Assembly (NCBI RefSeq): GCF_003725545.1
Contig: NZ_RJLN01000010.1
Location: 37,049-101,048 of the forward strand
Origin: Micromonospora solifontis
Lineage (GTDB): Bacteria; Actinomycetota; Actinomycetes; Mycobacteriales; Micromonosporaceae
DNA length: 64,000 nucleotides
Direction of reading: 5' to 3'
Part shown: positions 50,031 through 58,305 of the stretch, in pieces
Position numbering within the stretch: position 1 is the first letter of the stretch
How the letters are laid out: each line of letters opens with the position of its first letter
Notes under the pieces: model-generated
The model's input: the letters and a program-made list of their open reading frames with translations, nothing else
The model's database searches: none
Told to the model about the DNA's origin: nothing
Translations under genes and position numbers: made by a program

Positions 50031-50912
50031 TCAGTCCGCCGGCTCGTACGGGTGGGCCACCAGCACGGGGCAGTGGGCGTGCTGCACCAGCGCCTGGCTG
50101 ACCGAGCCGAGGAGCAGCCCGACGAAGCCGCCCCGACCGCGCGACCCGACCACCACCAGGGCCGCCTCCCCGCTCGCCGCGATCAGCGCCTGCTCCGGCG
50201 CGGCGGCCCGGACCGGCCGTTCCACCACGGTCAGCACCGGATGGTCCGACCGGATCCGGGCGGCCGCCCGGGCCAGCAGCTCCGCCGACTCCGCCTGCCC
50301 GGCGGCCGCCGACTCGGCCGCCTCCTCCGGCACCGCGCCGCCGCGTTCGGCCGCCCGGACGTGCACCAGCACCAGCTCTGTGTTCCGGCGTACCGCCTCG
50401 TCGGCGGCCAGCCGGACGGCGAGCGCCGCCGACTCGGAACCGTCCACCCCGGCCAGCACCGGCCCGTCCACCGGGATCGGCTGTTCGGCGGGGCGTACCA
50501 CCAGCACCGGGCAGTGCGCGTGCTGGGCGACCTGCCCACTGACCGAGCCGAGCAGCAGCCCGGCGAAGCCGCCCACGCCCCGGCTGCCCAGCACCACCAG
50601 GTCGGCCCGGCGGGACTCCTCGACCAGCGTGGCGGCGGGACCGCCGGCCACCTGGCGGACCTGCACCGCCAGGGTGGGATGACGCTCGGCCAGCTCGGCC
50701 GCCAGCTGGTCCAGCATCTGCTGCGCCGCCTCGGTGGGGGCCGGCACCCCGAGGTCGTACGGGTTGAGCGGCACCCCGTAGCCGAGCGGGTGCAGATAGC
50801 CGTGCACGAGGTGCAGCGGCCGGGACCGCTGGACGGCGGCCCGGGCGGCGTGCTCGGCGGCGGTCAGGCTGGACGACGATCCGTCGACCCCCACCACGAC
50901 AGGTCGGTTCAT
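50031..50912 (-). CDS. Universal stress protein, two UspA domains
   Basis: Two UspA domains (residues 1-142 and 150-290) each carry the ATP-binding signature: GSRGVGGFAGLLLGSVSGQV and GSRGRGGFVGLLLGSVSQAL, after PVVVGVDGSSSS and PVLAGVDGSESA. ATP-binding tandem Usp proteins in mycobacteria act in dormancy under low oxygen. Convergent with the flavin reductase gene. The next Usp gene upstream is a separate paralogue. Confidence 0.93.
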   Translation of the reverse strand: MNRPVVVGVDGSSSSLTAAEHAARAAVQRSRPLHLVHGYLHPLGYGVPLNPYDLGVPAPTEAAQQMLDQLAAELAERHPTLAVQVRQVAGGPAATLVEESRRADLVVLGSRGVGGFAGLLLGSVSGQVAQHAHCPVLVVRPAEQPIPVDGPVLAGVDGSESAALAVRLAADEAVRRNTELVLVHVRAAERGGAVPEEAAESAAAGQAESAELLARAAARIRSDHPVLTVVERPVRAAAPEQALIAASGEAALVVVGSRGRGGFVGLLLGSVSQALVQHAHCPVLVAHPYEPAD

Positions 50913-51033
50913 CGGGGATCCCTTCCGTTCGGCTCAGGCCATTGTCGACGGCGACGGCCCGGCCGGACCGCATTTGCCCGCCGAAGCCGCGCCGGCCGCG
51001 CCCGACCCGCCCGCCGGCGTCCCGGCGTCCCAA

Positions 51034-51073
51034 CGTCTCGGCGTCTCGGCGTCTCGGCGTCTCGGCGTCTCGG
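51034..51073. repeat. 8-bp tandem repeat (5 copies)
   Basis: CGTCTCGG is repeated five times without error, preceded at 51015-51030 by two CGGCGTCC variants. It lies in the 249-base gap between the two usp genes. Such short repeats vary in copy number between strains. Confidence 0.85.
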
Positions 51074-51161
51074 CGGAGCACCGGACGTCCGCTCCGACTT
51101 CGCGCCAGGCGCGGCTTCGCGCCGGCCGTGATGCGGCGGCCGGCGCGGAGCCGGGGTCGGG

Positions 51162-52070
51162 TCAGGCGGCGGCCCGACCCTTGTGGTGCCGGACGATGGC
51201 CAGCGGGCTGCGGCAGTGGTGCAGCACCGCGTGGCTGACCGAGCCGAGCAGCAGCGCGCCGAGGCTGCCCCGGCCGTGCGCGCCGACCACGGTCAGCTGC
51301 GCGTCGGTGGACTCCTCGACCAGCGCCCGGGCCGGGTTGGCCGCGACCAGCTTCCGCCGCACCGGGACCTCCGGGTAGCGCTCGGCCCAGCCGGCGAGCG
51401 CCTCGGCGAGCCCTCGCTCCTCGTCGGCGCGGAGCTTCTCCGGGTCGTACACCAGCGGCATGATGTCGCCGTAGGCCTCGCGGGCCCCCACCGCGGCCGG
51501 GTAGAGCCAGGCCCGCACGGCGACCAGCTCGGTGCCGCGCTGTGCCGCCTCGGCGAAGGCGAAGCCGACCGCCTCGTCGGAGAGTGCGGAGCCGTCCACC
51601 CCGACCACGACCGGGCCGTCGGCGCGCGGCTCGTCCCGCACCACCAGCACCGGGCAGTCGGCGCGGGCCGACAGGTGCACCGCCGCCGAACCGACCAGCA
51701 GCTCCGCGAAGCCGCCCAGGCCCCGATGGCCCAGCACGATCAGGGCGGCGTCCCGGCTCTCCCGCAGCAGCACCGCGACCGGACCGCCGTCGACCACCGC
51801 GCCGGTGACCTCCAGCTCGGCGTCGACCTTGTGCGCCTCGTCGACCGCCTCCGCCACCAGCTTCCCGGCCTCCTGCCGCACCTCCTCGTCGGGCAGCGCG
51901 ACAGCGACCGGACCCAGCGGGGTGCCGAGCAGCGGCCAGAGGAACGCGTTCACCACCCGCAGCGGCCGGTGCCGGGCCGCCGCCTCCCGGGCGGCCATCC
52001 GCACCGCGGCCAGCGCCGAGGCGGATCCGTCCACACCCACGACAACCGGTGCACCAGCTCTGTCGGTCAT
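51162..52070 (-). CDS. Universal stress protein, two UspA domains
   Basis: A second tandem-UspA protein of 302 residues. Domain 1 has PVVVGVDGSASALAAVRMAA and the loop GHRGLGGFAELLVGSAAVHL; domain 2 has PVVVGVDGSALSDEAVGFAF and GAHGRGSLGALLLGSVSHAV. Both loops fit G-2x-G-9x-G-(S/T), so ATP binding is expected. ATG 52070 has GGAGGACGTG directly upstream. It is divergent from hsp20 and shares with it a promoter region holding a DevR/OsdR-like motif. Confidence 0.93.
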   Translation of the reverse strand: MTDRAGAPVVVGVDGSASALAAVRMAAREAAARHRPLRVVNAFLWPLLGTPLGPVAVALPDEEVRQEAGKLVAEAVDEAHKVDAELEVTGAVVDGGPVAVLLRESRDAALIVLGHRGLGGFAELLVGSAAVHLSARADCPVLVVRDEPRADGPVVVGVDGSALSDEAVGFAFAEAAQRGTELVAVRAWLYPAAVGAREAYGDIMPLVYDPEKLRADEERGLAEALAGWAERYPEVPVRRKLVAANPARALVEESTDAQLTVVGAHGRGSLGALLLGSVSHAVLHHCRSPLAIVRHHKGRAAA

Positions 52071-52145
52071 CACGTCCTCCTTCGTCCACCTCCAGGGTCC
52101 GCCCGCCGTGCGCCGGCCGGCAGAGGCCCTGTGCCCGCGTACCCC

Positions 52146-52160
52146 GGGACCATCGGCCCT
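52146..52160. promoter_or_regulatory. DevR/OsdR-like box between usp and hsp20
   Basis: GGGACCATCGGCCCT resembles the GGGCCGATCGGCCC-type sites bound by DevR/OsdR dormancy regulators of actinomycetes. A matching GGGACC-N3-GGCCC lies upstream of ppdK. Nearby GGTCC (52164-52168) gives a second inverted repeat with GGACC. Confidence 0.4.
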
Positions 52161-52219
52161 GACGGTCCGGGTCGTACGGGAGTGGGATGGAGTCGGGACG
52201 ATCGACAAGGAGGTCGAAG

Positions 52220-52636
52220 ATGTCCACTGTCACCAAGTTCCGGGGCGGCGCGCTGGCGCCGTTCGACTGGACGAACCTGTCCTGGCTGCCGATGCTGGCG
52301 CCGACGATCAGGGTCGAGGACTACCTCGACGGCGACCGGTACGTCGTCCGCGCCGAACTGCCGGGCATCGACCCGGCGAAGGACGTGCGGATCACGCGTA
52401 CCGGCGAGACCCTGCGGCTGGACGTGGTCCGCCGGGAGAGCCACACGGACAAGGTCCACTCCGAGTTCCACTACGGGTCCTTCTCCCGGCTCATCCCGCT
52501 GCCCGCCGGCGTCAAGGAGGAGACGATCGCGGCCCGGTACGCGAACGGCATCCTCGAGATCACCGCGACCGTCGGCACGACCGAGCCGACCGCGCGGGAG
52601 ATCCCGATCACCGTGGAGCACGGTGCCGAGAAGTGA
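52220..52636 (+). CDS. Hsp20/alpha-crystallin small heat shock protein
   Basis: This 138-residue ATP-independent chaperone has the alpha-crystallin domain at ~40-130: IRVEDYLDGDRYVVRAELPG, LRLDVVRRESHTDKVHSEFH, FSRLIPLPAGVKEE and the closing AARYANGILEITATV. The N-terminal TNLSWLPMLAPT segment and C-terminal REIPITVE (IxI/V-type tail) support oligomer assembly. AAGGAGG lies seven bases before ATG 52220. Confidence 0.94.
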   Translation: MSTVTKFRGGALAPFDWTNLSWLPMLAPTIRVEDYLDGDRYVVRAELPGIDPAKDVRITRTGETLRLDVVRRESHTDKVHSEFHYGSFSRLIPLPAGVKEETIAARYANGILEITATVGTTEPTAREIPITVEHGAEK

Positions 52637-52694
52637 CCCCGCCCACGAGGGACCCGGCCCGCTGCCGGGTCCCTCACCCGATCGTGGAGGCGTG

Positions 52695-53165
52695 ATGACC
52701 CCGCTGGAGATGCTCCGCGAACACCCCTTCCTCGCCGGGCTGCCACAGGAGTGGCTGCCCCGGCTGACCGGCTACGCCCGCCCGGTGGTCTGGCACCCCG
52801 GGCACCGGCTGTTCCGCGCCGGCCAGTCCGCCGAGCGGTTCTGGCTGGTCCGCGGCGGTGAGGTGGCGCTGGACTTCCCGGTGCCCGGCCGCGGCGACGT
52901 GGGGATCGAGAGCATCGGTCCGGGCGGCGTGCTCGGCTGGTCCTGGCTCTTCCCGCCGTACCGCTGGCAGTTCGGCGCGGTCGCCGTGCAGCGCAGCACC
53001 GCCGTCGAGTTCAGCGCCGCCGGGGTACGCCGGCTGATGGAGTCCGACGACGCGCTGGGCCGCCAGCTCACCACCCGCTTCATGTCCGTGGTGGTGGACC
53101 GGCTCCAGGCCTCCCGGGTACGCCTGCTCGACCTGTACGGCTATCCGGCGTCCGCGGCGAGCTGA
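52695..53165 (+). CDS. Cyclic-nucleotide-binding-domain protein
   Basis: This 156-residue stand-alone cNMP-binding domain begins EHPFLAGLPQEWLPRLTGYA and continues GHRLFRAGQSAERFWLVRGG and GVLGWSWLFPPYRWQFGAVA. There is no DNA-binding helix-turn-helix, unlike Crp, so it is a sensor or binding protein rather than a regulator by itself. GGAGG precedes ATG 52695 (GTG 52692 also possible). Probably co-transcribed with hsp20, 58 bases upstream. Confidence 0.87.
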   Translation: MTPLEMLREHPFLAGLPQEWLPRLTGYARPVVWHPGHRLFRAGQSAERFWLVRGGEVALDFPVPGRGDVGIESIGPGGVLGWSWLFPPYRWQFGAVAVQRSTAVEFSAAGVRRLMESDDALGRQLTTRFMSVVVDRLQASRVRLLDLYGYPASAAS

Positions 53166-53197
53166 GCCGCCGTACCGCAGCCGGCGCTGGCCGCCCG

Positions 53198-53527
53198 TCA
53201 GCGCGCCCCGGGGGGCCGGTCCGTGCCGGGGTCGACGTGCCGCCGGACCACCAGCTCCGCCACCTCCAGCCGGCCGATGCGCAGCTCCCGGATGACCGCC
53301 CGGCGGATGGCCAGGCGGCCGATCGCCAGCGCGCCCACCGCCACCGCGCCGAGCGCGGCCGCCCCCAGCGCCAGCGGCGCGGCGGCCGTGGGGCCGAGCG
53401 CCCGTGGCCCGGCCGCCGTGGGACCCACCACCCGTGCTCCGCCGGCCCGGAACCGGGCAGCGGCCAGGGCGCGGACGTGGCCGGCGGGGCCGTAGCGGTG
53501 GTGGGCACAACGCCGGGAGCTGGCCAT
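53198..53527 (-). CDS. Small hexapeptide-ladder protein
   Basis: This 109-residue protein is not recognised. After a basic N-terminus, residues ~40-95 form a ladder with A/V/L-G every few positions (LGAAALGAVAVGALAIG, then RLAIRRAVIRELRIGRLEVA), which suggests a small beta-helix or membrane-associated strand repeat. Composition shifts from Ala/Gly to Arg/Ile/Glu along the repeat. ATG 53527 has GGGGAC upstream. The stress-cluster position suggests a role in the same response. Confidence 0.6.
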   Translation of the reverse strand: MASSRRCAHHRYGPAGHVRALAAARFRAGGARVVGPTAAGPRALGPTAAAPLALGAAALGAVAVGALAIGRLAIRRAVIRELRIGRLEVAELVVRRHVDPGTDRPPGAR

Positions 53528-53659
53528 GTCCCCGATTCTCGGGGCCCTTGCGGCTCTTTCGGGATGCGCCGTGCGGTTCGTCCCCCGCCCGGGTGATCCC
53601 GCTCGGCGACGACCCGGCCGCCCGGCCGCCGAGGCACCGATTCGACCGGTCGAGGACCG

Positions 53660-53845
53660 CCCCTCGGCTTGCCGCATCCCGTGCTCTCGGCGTGCCGGGT
53701 GACCCCGCCCTGCCGCAGCCGGAGTCGATCACGCCGGCTGGTCGGCGAGGGGCGCCCCGGTTGCGTCATCCGGTGGTCTCGGCGTGCGGGTTGGCACCGG
53801 TCCGGCCGCACCCCGAGTCGATCGCGCCGGCCGGCAGCCTGCCGC
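53660..53845. repeat. ~92-bp imperfect tandem duplication
   Basis: Matching blocks recur 92-93 bases apart: TCTCGGCGTGC at 53685 and 53777, and GAGTCGATC at 53722 and 53815, with similar sequence between. This fills most of the 370-base gap between two minus-strand genes; I see no credible coding region in it. Confidence 0.6.
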
Positions 53846-53897
53846 CCCGACCGGCGGGCCGGGCCGGGGTACGCCGCGGGGCGTACCCCGGCGCGGG

Positions 53898-54350
53898 TCA
53901 GCGCTCGACCACCAGCCGGCGGGCCCGCAGCAGCCGGGCCCACCACGGCCGCCGGTCCGGGGTCAGCGCGGGCGCCGGCGCGCCGCGCAGGCTCACCCAG
54001 CCGCCCGGTCCCATGCGTACGGTGTTGATGGCCGGCGGCCGGCGGCGGGCCACCACCGCGACGGCGGCGGTGAGGGCGGCGACGGCGAACGCCCCGGCGG
54101 CGGCCGCGACGAACTGGTCCGGGTCGACCACCCGCCGGTACCGCACCCGCCCCCGGTCCAGGACGAACGCACCGATCGGCCGGCCCTCGTGGGTCACCGG
54201 CACGAGCGCGGCGGCCGGCGTGCCGGGCAGCTCCAGCACCGGGCCGACCGGCCCGGGCGGCGGTGCCGGGGCCGGCGGCGCGGCCGGCGCCGGCTGCCGG
54301 GGGACCGGCGCCACCGGGGCGAGCCCGGTCGGGTTGAAGATCGCGGTCAT
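53898..54350 (-). CDS. Single-pass membrane protein, function unknown
   Basis: This 150-residue protein is not recognised. A Pro/Ala-rich N-terminal ~45 residues (PAPAAPPAPAPPPGPVGPVL) is followed by a small domain (PVTHEGRPIGAFVLDRGRVR YRRV, read with no gap), one membrane helix (DQFVAAAAGAFAVAALTAAV) and a basic C-terminal tail. It follows ppdK by 12 bases and is almost certainly co-transcribed with it. Confidence 0.6.
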   Translation of the reverse strand: MTAIFNPTGLAPVAPVPRQPAPAAPPAPAPPPGPVGPVLELPGTPAAALVPVTHEGRPIGAFVLDRGRVRYRRVVDPDQFVAAAAGAFAVAALTAAVAVVARRRPPAINTVRMGPGGWVSLRGAPAPALTPDRRPWWARLLRARRLVVER

Positions 54351-54362
54351 CGCGCTGCCCTC

Positions 54363-57023
54363 CTAACGGGAATCGGACGTGCCGGTGGTGGCGGCGACGG
54401 CGGCCCGGCCGGCGGCCAGCCGGGCGATCGGCACCCGGTACGGCGAGCAGGACACGTAGTCGAGCCCGGCCTCGGCGAAGAACTCCACCGAGTCGGGGTC
54501 GCCGCCGTGCTCCCCGCAGACCCCGACGGTCAGCTCGGGACGGGCCGCCCGGCCCTCGGCGACGGCCAGCCGGATCAGCCGCCCGACGCCCTTCGCGTCG
54601 ATGCTCTCGAACGGCGACACCGGGAAGATGCCCCGCTCTAGGTACGCGCCGAAGAACGAGCCCTCCACGTCGTCGCGGGAGAACGCCCAGGTCGTCTGGG
54701 TCAGGTCGTTGGTGCCGAAGGAGAAGAAGTGCGCCTCGGCGGCGATCTCCCCAGCGGTCAGCGCCGCCCGGGGCACCTCGATCATCGTGCCGATGGGGAT
54801 CTCCGGCGCGCCGTCGACCTCGGCGAGCACCCGCTCGACCTCGACCCGCACCGCGGCGAGCTCCCGGACGTCGCCGACGAGCGGCACCATGATCTCCGGG
54901 CGCGGGTCGCCGCCGGCCCGGATCCGCTGGGCGGCCGCCTCGGCCACCGCCCGGACCTGCATGGCGAACAGCCCCGGCACGACCAGCCCGAGCCGTACGC
55001 CGCGCAGCCCCAGCATCGGGTTGGCCTCGTGCATCCGGCGCACCGCGGCCAGCAGCGTGGCGTCCCGGCCGGGATCCTCGCCGCGCGCCTCGGCGCGGGC
55101 CACCCGCGCGGTCAGCTCGGCCAGCGGGGGCAGGAACTCGTGCAGCGGCGGGTCGAGCAGCCGGATCGTCGCCGGCAGCCCGTCCATCGCGGCCAGGATG
55201 CCGACGAAGTCGGCCCGCTGCAACGGCAGCAGCGCGGCCAGGGCGGCCTCCCGCTCCGCCGGGCCGTCGGCCAGGATCAACCGCTCCACCAGCTCGCGGC
55301 GCTCGCCGAGGAACATGTGCTCGGTGCGGCACAGCCCGACGCCACCGGCGCCGAGGCGGCGCGCCCGACGGGCGTCCTCCGGGGTGTCCGCGTTGGCCCG
55401 GACGCCCAGCCGGCGAACCGCGTCGGCGTGGCCGAGCAGCCGGTGCACCGCGGCGACCAGCCCGTCCGCCTCCGGGCTCAGCTCCCCGGCGAGGTAGCGG
55501 GCCACCGGGGAGGGCTGCACCGGCACCGCGCCGAGCCAGACCCGGCCGGTGGTGCCGTCGATCGAGAGCACGTCGCCGGCCCGGACCACCCGGTCGCCCA
55601 CGACGAACTCGCCGCGCTCGGCGTCGATGTCGAGCGACTCCGCCCCGCACACGCAGGTCCGCCCCATGCCCCGGGCGACCACCGCGGCGTGCGACGTCTT
55701 CCCGCCGCGCGAGGTGAGCACCCCGGCCGCGGCGATCATGCCGGGCAGGTCGTCCGGGTTGGTCTCGCGGCGGACCAGGATCACCGGGTCGGTGGCGGCC
55801 GCGGCGGCGGCCGAGTCGAACACCACCCGCCCGACTGCGGCGCCCGGCGAGGCGCCCACCCCGACGGTCAGCGGCTCGGGCGCCCCGGCGAGGTCGAACG
55901 CGGGGAACATCAACTGGGCCAGCTGCGCCCCGGTCACCCGGGTGAGCGCCTCGTCCGCGGTGATCAGCCCCTCGTCGACCAGCTGCGCGGCGATCACGAA
56001 CGCGGCCGCCGCGGTGCGCTTGCCGACCCGGGTCTGCAGCATCCACAGCCGGCCGCGCTCGATGGTGAACTCGATGTCGCACAGGTCCCGGTAGTGGCGT
56101 TCCAGCGTCGCCATGATCTCCCGCAACCGGCGGAAGCTCACCGGGTCGAGCCGGGCCAGCTCCGGCAGGGGGAGGGTGTTGCGGATGCCGGCGACCACGT
56201 CCTCGCCCTGCGCGTCGGTCAGGTAGTCGCCGTACACGCCGGGAGCGCCGGTGGCCGGGTCGCGGGTGAACGCCACCCCGGTGCCGGAGTCCGGCCCCAG
56301 GTTCCCGAAGACCATCGCCATCACGTTGACCGCGGTGCCCAGGTCGTCCGGGATGCGCTCCTGCCGCCGGTAGATCCGCGCCCGCTCCGAGTTCCACGAC
56401 TCGAACACCGCGCGGACGGCCAGGAAGAGCTGCTCGTGCGGGGCCTGCGGGAAGTCGTGCCCGACGTGTCGGACGAAGATCTTCTTGTACGTGTCGACCA
56501 GGTCGCGCAGCTGCCCGGCACTCGGCCCGCCCGGCCCGGCGGTGGCCCGTACCGCCGCCAGCTCGTGCTCGAACTCCTCGGCCGGCACGCCGTGCACGGT
56601 GCGGCCGAACATCTGGATCAGCCGCCGGTACGAGTCCCAGGCGAACCGCTCGTCACCGCTGCGCGCGGCCAGCCCGCCCACCGTGACGTCGTTGAGCCCG
56701 ATGTCGAGGATGGTCTCCATCATCCCGGGCATCGAGTAGCGCCCGCCCGAGCGGACGGCCAGCAGCAGCGGGTCGCGGGGATCGCCGAGCCGCCGGTCCA
56801 GCCGAGCCTCGATCTCCCGCAGGTGCGCGTTGACCTCCTCGAACAGCCCGGCCGGCGGCGACCCGGTGGCCAGGAACGCCCGGCAGGCGTCGGTGCTGAC
56901 GGTGAACCCCGGCGGGACGGGCAGTCCGAGCCGGGTCATCTCGGCCAGGTTGGCGCCCTTGCCGCCGAGCAGGTCGGCCCGGCTCCGGTCGCCCTCGATG
57001 AAGTCGTAGACGTACTTGCCCAT
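54363..57023 (-). CDS. ppdK: Pyruvate, phosphate dikinase
   Basis: PPDK interconverts pyruvate, ATP and phosphate with PEP, AMP and PPi. The 886-residue protein begins YVYDFIEGDRSRADLLGGKG and contains the nucleotide-binding domain, the phospho-histidine loop LTSRGGKTSHAAVVARGMGR (His445) and the C-terminal PEP/pyruvate barrel with SFGTNDLTQTTWAFSRDDVE and the catalytic Cys in VGVCGEHGGD. ATG 57023 has GAGGAGG upstream. PPi-dependent metabolism is useful when energy is low, which fits the stress genes around it. Confidence 0.95.
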   Translation of the reverse strand: MGKYVYDFIEGDRSRADLLGGKGANLAEMTRLGLPVPPGFTVSTDACRAFLATGSPPAGLFEEVNAHLREIEARLDRRLGDPRDPLLLAVRSGGRYSMPGMMETILDIGLNDVTVGGLAARSGDERFAWDSYRRLIQMFGRTVHGVPAEEFEHELAAVRATAGPGGPSAGQLRDLVDTYKKIFVRHVGHDFPQAPHEQLFLAVRAVFESWNSERARIYRRQERIPDDLGTAVNVMAMVFGNLGPDSGTGVAFTRDPATGAPGVYGDYLTDAQGEDVVAGIRNTLPLPELARLDPVSFRRLREIMATLERHYRDLCDIEFTIERGRLWMLQTRVGKRTAAAAFVIAAQLVDEGLITADEALTRVTGAQLAQLMFPAFDLAGAPEPLTVGVGASPGAAVGRVVFDSAAAAAATDPVILVRRETNPDDLPGMIAAAGVLTSRGGKTSHAAVVARGMGRTCVCGAESLDIDAERGEFVVGDRVVRAGDVLSIDGTTGRVWLGAVPVQPSPVARYLAGELSPEADGLVAAVHRLLGHADAVRRLGVRANADTPEDARRARRLGAGGVGLCRTEHMFLGERRELVERLILADGPAEREAALAALLPLQRADFVGILAAMDGLPATIRLLDPPLHEFLPPLAELTARVARAEARGEDPGRDATLLAAVRRMHEANPMLGLRGVRLGLVVPGLFAMQVRAVAEAAAQRIRAGGDPRPEIMVPLVGDVRELAAVRVEVERVLAEVDGAPEIPIGTMIEVPRAALTAGEIAAEAHFFSFGTNDLTQTTWAFSRDDVEGSFFGAYLERGIFPVSPFESIDAKGVGRLIRLAVAEGRAARPELTVGVCGEHGGDPDSVEFFAEAGLDYVSCSPYRVPIARLAAGRAAVAATTGTSDSR

Positions 57024-57108
57024 GGTCCGGCCTCCTCGGCTGCGTCGTTCCTCCTTCTTGGTAGCGCGGCGGCCGGCGGGCCCGGCAGGGCCGGACGGGA
57101 CCGGCACC

Positions 57109-57122
57109 GGGCCAGAGGTCCC
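57109..57122 (-). promoter_or_regulatory. DevR/OsdR-like box upstream of ppdK
   Basis: On the minus strand GGGACCTCTGGCCC lies about 85 bases before ppdK and matches GGGACC-N3-GGCCC seen between usp and hsp20. It also lies just before the divergent GNAT promoter. Confidence 0.4.
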
Positions 57123-57143
57123 GAACCTGTCGGCGGGTCCGCG

Positions 57144-57149
57144 TATCCT
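57144..57149 (+). promoter_or_regulatory. -10 for a leaderless GNAT transcript
   Basis: TATCCT ends six bases before ATG 57156, and no Shine-Dalgarno sequence is present. Confidence 0.5.
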
Positions 57150-57155
57150 CCGGCG

Positions 57156-57659
57156 ATGACCAGTGAGGTGCGGCTCCGCCCGGTACGTGACGACGACCTG
57201 CCCGTGTTCTTCGCCTTCGAGCAGGACCCGCAGGCCAACTGGATGGCGGCGTTCGGCCCGAAGGACCCGTCCGACCGCGCCGCCTTCGACGCGCACTGGG
57301 CCCGGATCCGCGCCGACGAGCGCATCGTCAACCGCACGATCATGGTCGACGGCGAGGTGGTCGGGCACGTGGCTGCCTTCCCGGTGGGGGAGCGCACCGA
57401 GGTCAGCTACTGGATCGACCCGGCCCGGTGGGGCCGGGGACACGCCACCGCCGCGCTCGCCGCGCTGCTGCGGGAGCTGCCGCAGCGGCCGGTGCACGCC
57501 CGCGCCGCGAAGGACAACGCCGCGTCCCTCGCCGTGCTCCGCAAGTGCGGCTTCGTCGTGATCGGCGAGGACGCCGGGTACGCCGCCGGCCGGGGCGAGG
57601 AGGTCGAGGAGTACGTGCTGGAGCTGCCCGCCGGTGGTGCTGACCAGCGCGACCACTAG
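57156..57659 (+). CDS. GNAT-family N-acetyltransferase
   Basis: This 167-residue acetyl-CoA-dependent acetyltransferase has the N-terminal strand VRLRPVRDDDLPVFFAFEQD, SYWIDPARWGRGHATAALAA with the acetyl-CoA loop WGRGHAT, and the C-terminal NAASLAVLRKCGFVVIGED. It resembles RimJ/L-type enzymes, but the substrate is unknown. Divergent from ppdK. The stop codon forms part of the next gene's candidate -10. Confidence 0.87.
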   Translation: MTSEVRLRPVRDDDLPVFFAFEQDPQANWMAAFGPKDPSDRAAFDAHWARIRADERIVNRTIMVDGEVVGHVAAFPVGERTEVSYWIDPARWGRGHATAALAALLRELPQRPVHARAAKDNAASLAVLRKCGFVVIGEDAGYAAGRGEEVEEYVLELPAGGADQRDH

Positions 57660-57662
57660 TCT
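57657..57662 (+). promoter_or_regulatory. -10 for a leaderless transcript of the YgjV/GNAT-like gene
   Basis: TAGTCT includes the GNAT stop codon and ends seven bases before GTG 57670. Confidence 0.45.
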
Positions 57663-57669
57663 CCCCCGG

Positions 57670-58296
57670 GTGAACTGGCTGGAACTCGTCGGCTGGGCCG
57701 GCTCCGCGCTGCTGGTCTGGTCCCTGCTGCAGACGCGCATCCTCCGGCTGCGCGCCCTCAACCTGGTCGGCTGCCTGATCCTGATCGGCTACAACGCCGC
57801 CGTGCAGGTCTGGCCGATGGTCGGGCTGAACGTGGTGCTCGCCGTGATCAACGTCTGGTACCTGCGGAAGCTGCTGGGCACCCGGCACGACGAGCAGACC
57901 TACCAGGTGGTCGAGGTGGGCACCGGCGACGCCTTCCTGGCCCACACGCTGCGGGTGCACGCGGCCGACATCGCCCGGTTCAACCCGGACTTCCGCTGGG
58001 ACCCGGCGGGGGACCGCTCGGCCTTCCTGGTGGTCCGGGCCGACGAGGTGGTCGGCGTCGTGGTGTCGCACGCCGAAGCCGGCGGGATCGCCCAGATCGA
58101 CCTGGACTACGTCACCCCGCCGTTCCGCGACTTCACTCCCGGGGAGTTCGTCTACCGGCGCAGCCGGCTCTTCACCGACCGGGGTTTCCGCCGGGTGGTG
58201 AGCCCGCCGGGCATGGTCGCCCCGTACTACCACCGGCTCGGCTTCCGCCCGGAGGGTGACGCCTACGTCCTCGACCTGCCCGCGCCGCCCAGCTGA
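57670..58296 (+). CDS. YgjV-like membrane domain fused to a GNAT-like domain
   Basis: Residues 1-80 contain about three hydrophobic helices (NWLELVGWAGSALLVWSLLQ, LNLVGCLILIGYNAAVQVWP, VGLNVVLAVINVWYLRKLLG) like the YgjV family of inner-membrane proteins. Residues ~85-208 resemble an acetyltransferase-type fold (FLVVRADEVVGVVVSHAEAG, YYHRLGFRPEGDAYVLDLP). GTG 57670 gives a membrane helix at once; a longer in-frame start at 57634 would overlap the GNAT gene. Substrate unknown. Confidence 0.7.
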   Translation: MNWLELVGWAGSALLVWSLLQTRILRLRALNLVGCLILIGYNAAVQVWPMVGLNVVLAVINVWYLRKLLGTRHDEQTYQVVEVGTGDAFLAHTLRVHAADIARFNPDFRWDPAGDRSAFLVVRADEVVGVVVSHAEAGGIAQIDLDYVTPPFRDFTPGEFVYRRSRLFTDRGFRRVVSPPGMVAPYYHRLGFRPEGDAYVLDLPAPPS

Positions 58297-58305
58297 CCGG
58301 GCTGC

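Noticed and set aside
54729..57659. A 976-codon + strand frame ending in the GNAT gene
   Set aside because: All but its last 168 codons are antisense to ppdK and read as Arg/Gly/His/Pro repeats. Only the GNAT part from ATG 57156 is supported.
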